Shown here: in pieces, positions 62,648-64,000 of the stretch | Layout of the letters: the number at the start of each line of letters is the position of its first letter | How positions within the stretch are numbered: position 1 is the stretch's first letter | Assembly (NCBI RefSeq): GCF_007747995.1 | Contig: NZ_CP036276.1 | Span: forward strand, 1,541,001-1,605,000 | DNA length: 64,000 nt | Source: Symmachiella dynata | GTDB lineage: Bacteria > Planctomycetota > Planctomycetia > Planctomycetales > Planctomycetaceae | Direction of reading: 5' to 3' | Translations under genes and position numbers: made by a program | The notes under the pieces: model-generated | Databases searched by the model: none | Told to the model about the DNA's origin: nothing | The model's input: only the letters and a program-made list of their open reading frames with translations

Positions 62648-63532
62648 TCAAGCCGGTCTGAGGGTCGATGCGAACGATTCCAAATGCCCCAGCGTGTCAC
62701 AGAAGGCATGGGCCTTCATTTGTTTTCGCAGCTCTTCGGTCATCGCCCGTCCACCTATTGCCAAAGCCGTTCCGTTGGCCTGTGCTGTCGCATAGAGTTG
62801 TTCGACATCCAGCAAGAATTGCGATCTGTCTGCAATGTGAGATGCACTAATCCAAAATAACTTCGGCTGCTTTTGCTGGATTGCATGCACCAACGTCTCG
62901 GCCGGGAGATTGTTGCCCAGCGTCTCGGCATTCCAGCCATCTTCGCGGAGCACCAACTCGACCAAGGTCGTCGAGAGTGAATAATGATCGCCCGCTAAGG
63001 CGCCGCCGATTGCCAGAGGGGCGTCTGGATCCACCGCAGGCAATGTCGCCCGCAACTCGTGCAAGACACGCAGGCACATTTCGCAAGAATGGCGCTCCTG
63101 GTAAACCTCGACTTCGCCACAGTCCCACTTCTCACCAATCTCGCCAAACGCCGGTGCGATCACTACGTCGCCGATGCTGCTGAACTTGTGATTCGCCAGG
63201 ACGAGATCAAAGACGACCTGTCGACAGGCTTGTTCATCGTCTGCGACCAACGATTTGATCATTTGTCGCTGCGCCGCATTCAACGTCCTGGGGCCCTGTC
63301 CCGTTGAGGGAGGCAAGCCCAGCACAGCTGGATCGGCGATGTTGAGTCCAGAAGTTTTAATAAATTCCAGAACATTGCTGATCGCCAGCTTGCGATGCCC
63401 GCCGGCAGTGCGAGTTGTTTCGATCAGACCGCGGTCGCACCAGCGTTTTAACGAGGATTCGCTCACGCCGATTGCGCGTGCAACCTGTTTTGGTGAAACC
63501 AGTTCGCTCATTGTATTCACTTCCCGTGCCAT
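62648..63532 (-). CDS. MerR-type regulator with B12-binding domains (CarH/LitR-like)
   Basis: The N-terminal 70 residues are a MerR winged helix (SPKQVARAIGVSESSLKRWCDRG, TAGGHRKL). A helical B12-binding-2 domain follows with WDCGEVEVYQERHS: Trp136, Val143 and Glu146 fit the CarH pattern WxxxxxxVxxEH, but the His is displaced by one (Arg147-His148). The Rossmann-like B12 domain has GDHYSLS where DxHxxG would give the lower cobalt ligand, so His is again shifted. A strong ribosome site GGGAGGA precedes ATG 63532. It probably represses its own gene and the divergent sigma gene, sensing B12 or light if it still binds cobalamin. Confidence 0.85.
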   Translation of the reverse strand: MAREVNTMSELVSPKQVARAIGVSESSLKRWCDRGLIETTRTAGGHRKLAISNVLEFIKTSGLNIADPAVLGLPPSTGQGPRTLNAAQRQMIKSLVADDEQACRQVVFDLVLANHKFSSIGDVVIAPAFGEIGEKWDCGEVEVYQERHSCEMCLRVLHELRATLPAVDPDAPLAIGGALAGDHYSLSTTLVELVLREDGWNAETLGNNLPAETLVHAIQQKQPKLFWISASHIADRSQFLLDVEQLYATAQANGTALAIGGRAMTEELRKQMKAHAFCDTLGHLESFASTLRPA

Positions 63533-63551
63533 GGATCCTCCCTACGCAGCG

Positions 63552-63580
63552 ATTATAGCCGGGCAGGCGGTTGGGGCGAA
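63552..63580 (-). promoter_or_regulatory. promoter of the MerR/B12 regulator
   Basis: On the - strand TATAAT (63557-63552) is preceded, 17 bp further up, by TTCGCC (63580-63575), a weak -35. The first tandem box (63578-63595) overlaps that -35, consistent with self-regulation. Confidence 0.5.
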
Positions 63581-63595
63581 CGAATTGCACGTTTT
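63578..63595. promoter_or_regulatory. tandem 9-bp operator-like boxes, pair 1
   Basis: GAACGAATT and GCACGTTTT are contiguous and resemble the boxes at 63641-63658 and 63704-63721. The pair overlaps the regulator's -35 region. Confidence 0.5.
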
Positions 63596-63618
63596 TTTGG
63601 CGAAGCGACCTGTTGAAT

Positions 63619-63636
63619 TAACGTTTTTAATGGTTT
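63619..63636. promoter_or_regulatory. tandem 9-bp operator-like boxes, pair 2 (weak)
   Basis: TAACGTTTT and TAATGGTTT are contiguous, and the second is the weakest match. The pair is 4 bp from the next. Confidence 0.35.
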
Positions 63637-63640
63637 AGGT

Positions 63641-63658
63641 GAACGATTTGGACGATTT
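63641..63658. promoter_or_regulatory. tandem 9-bp operator-like boxes, pair 3
   Basis: GAACGATTT and GGACGATTT differ by one base and are contiguous. They end 5 bp before the -35 of the sigma gene promoter. Confidence 0.6.
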
Positions 63659-63663
63659 AAGGG

Positions 63664-63692
63664 TTGACGCCGGGCGGTCGACGGCCTAGAGT
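63664..63692 (+). promoter_or_regulatory. sigma70-type promoter of the sigma factor gene
   Basis: TTGACG (63664-63669), a 17-bp spacer and TAGAGT (63687-63692) give a good vegetative promoter. The start would be near 63699. It is bracketed by box pairs 3 and 4. Confidence 0.6.
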
Positions 63693-63703
63693 GGGGTTGA
63701 GAT

Positions 63704-63721
63704 GAACGTTTTGAACGTTTT
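63704..63721. promoter_or_regulatory. tandem 9-bp operator-like boxes, pair 4
   Basis: GAACGTTTT is repeated exactly and contiguously just after the predicted start point, a position that would block transcription when occupied. Confidence 0.65.
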
Positions 63722-63758
63722 TTGTTTCTGGGGTAAACCGCGAGAAAGGCGAATTCTC

Positions 63759-64000
63759 ATGTCCATGGTATTGGTTGCAAGTCGAGCGAAAACTGCACAG
63801 CGGTCGAGTCAATCCGTCAGCCCTGAAGAGCGCGATGAGGTGCTGCAGCTTCTGCAGGAAGAGATTGCCTATATCCATAACGGGGAATTCGAGCATCTGG
63901 ATATGGACACTGTTGAACAATCGGTGCATCACGCGGGAATTCACCGCCAGCAGCCGTCCTCTGGGGCAACCGTCCCGGATGGGCTTCCCGCTTATTTGGC
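63759..64000 (+). CDS. probable sigma-70 family sigma factor, N-terminal part (runs off window)
   Basis: The frame from ATG 63759 stays open to the end of the window (80 residues). After a polar N-terminus the sequence reads SPEERDEVLQLLQEEIAYIHNG..., then PDGLPAYLA at the edge. In planctomycete sigma-70 family factors of this size I recall GLPAYLA leading into region 1.2 (LY-VPLLT--QE), which would lie just outside. That identification is from memory and cannot be confirmed in the window. It is divergent from the MerR/B12 regulator and shares its operator region. Confidence 0.55.
   Translation, partial: MSMVLVASRAKTAQRSSQSVSPEERDEVLQLLQEEIAYIHNGEFEHLDMDTVEQSVHHAGIHRQQPSSGATVPDGLPAYL

Overview
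The window looks like a chromosomal segment of a planctomycete (Planctomycetales). The evidence is the paired DUF1549/DUF1553 and DUF1501 proteins, the short planctomycete-type ECF sigma factor, a Lys/Ala-tailed mini-protein, a truncated integrase reading into a tRNA gene, an exosortase with PEP-CTERM-type sorting, and many short palindromic intergenic repeats. Identification rests on motif reading and memory of protein families; no database search was possible.

Layout. 1-1060: the decayed end of an integrative element (xis remnant joined in frame to the 3' half of an integrase gene) abutting a tRNA with anticodon CAT. 1449-26327: a large exopolysaccharide locus. It holds galE, a WecG-type and a WbaP-type initiating transferase; a + strand run of glycosyltransferases, an acyltransferase and a sulfotransferase (5395-11283); and a long - strand run that begins with a sigma54 activator (26327) and continues with Wzm/Wzt ABC exporter, sulfotransferase, GT2, GT4, Wzy-like polymerase, 2-oxoglutarate oxygenase, acetyltransferase, a Wzz/BY-kinase-like protein and two more glycosyltransferases (ends 11510). 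Many of these genes overlap by ATGA or TGATG, so they are translationally coupled. 27701-38587: a sigma54-type promoter in front of a secreted PEP-CTERM-like protein, then a 1737-residue exosortase fused to a giant TPR array, an EpsI-like partner, and DUF1549/DUF1553 plus DUF1501 proteins. 38702-45904: a lipoprotein, the Wza-like outer-membrane export lipoprotein, a STAS protein facing a receiver/anti-sigma kinase fusion, and membrane proteins. 45980-62523: mainly housekeeping and scattered genes (sugar isomerase/oxidoreductase pair, MoxR, PAP2 lipoprotein, histidine phosphatase, ECF sigma, HNH protein, aminotransferase, truA, glycosyltransferase, UPF0173 hydrolase, pgi, pyrE, PQQ propeller). 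62648-64000: a MerR/B12-domain regulator divergent from the start of a probable sigma-70 family gene, with tandem 9-bp boxes around both promoters.

How it may work together: the sugar genes probably build a sulfated, acylated polysaccharide that is exported by Wzm/Wzt, Wzz-like and Wza-like proteins, while the exosortase processes the PEP-CTERM protein at the envelope. The sigma54 activator has lost its phospho-acceptor Asp and has an altered GAFTGA loop. Candidate -24/-12 promoters lie before the + strand glycosyltransferase run, before the activator and before the PEP-CTERM gene, suggesting one regulon for glycan and sorted protein. The second system worth attention is the MerR-B12/sigma module at the right edge, whose operators are visible as direct repeats.
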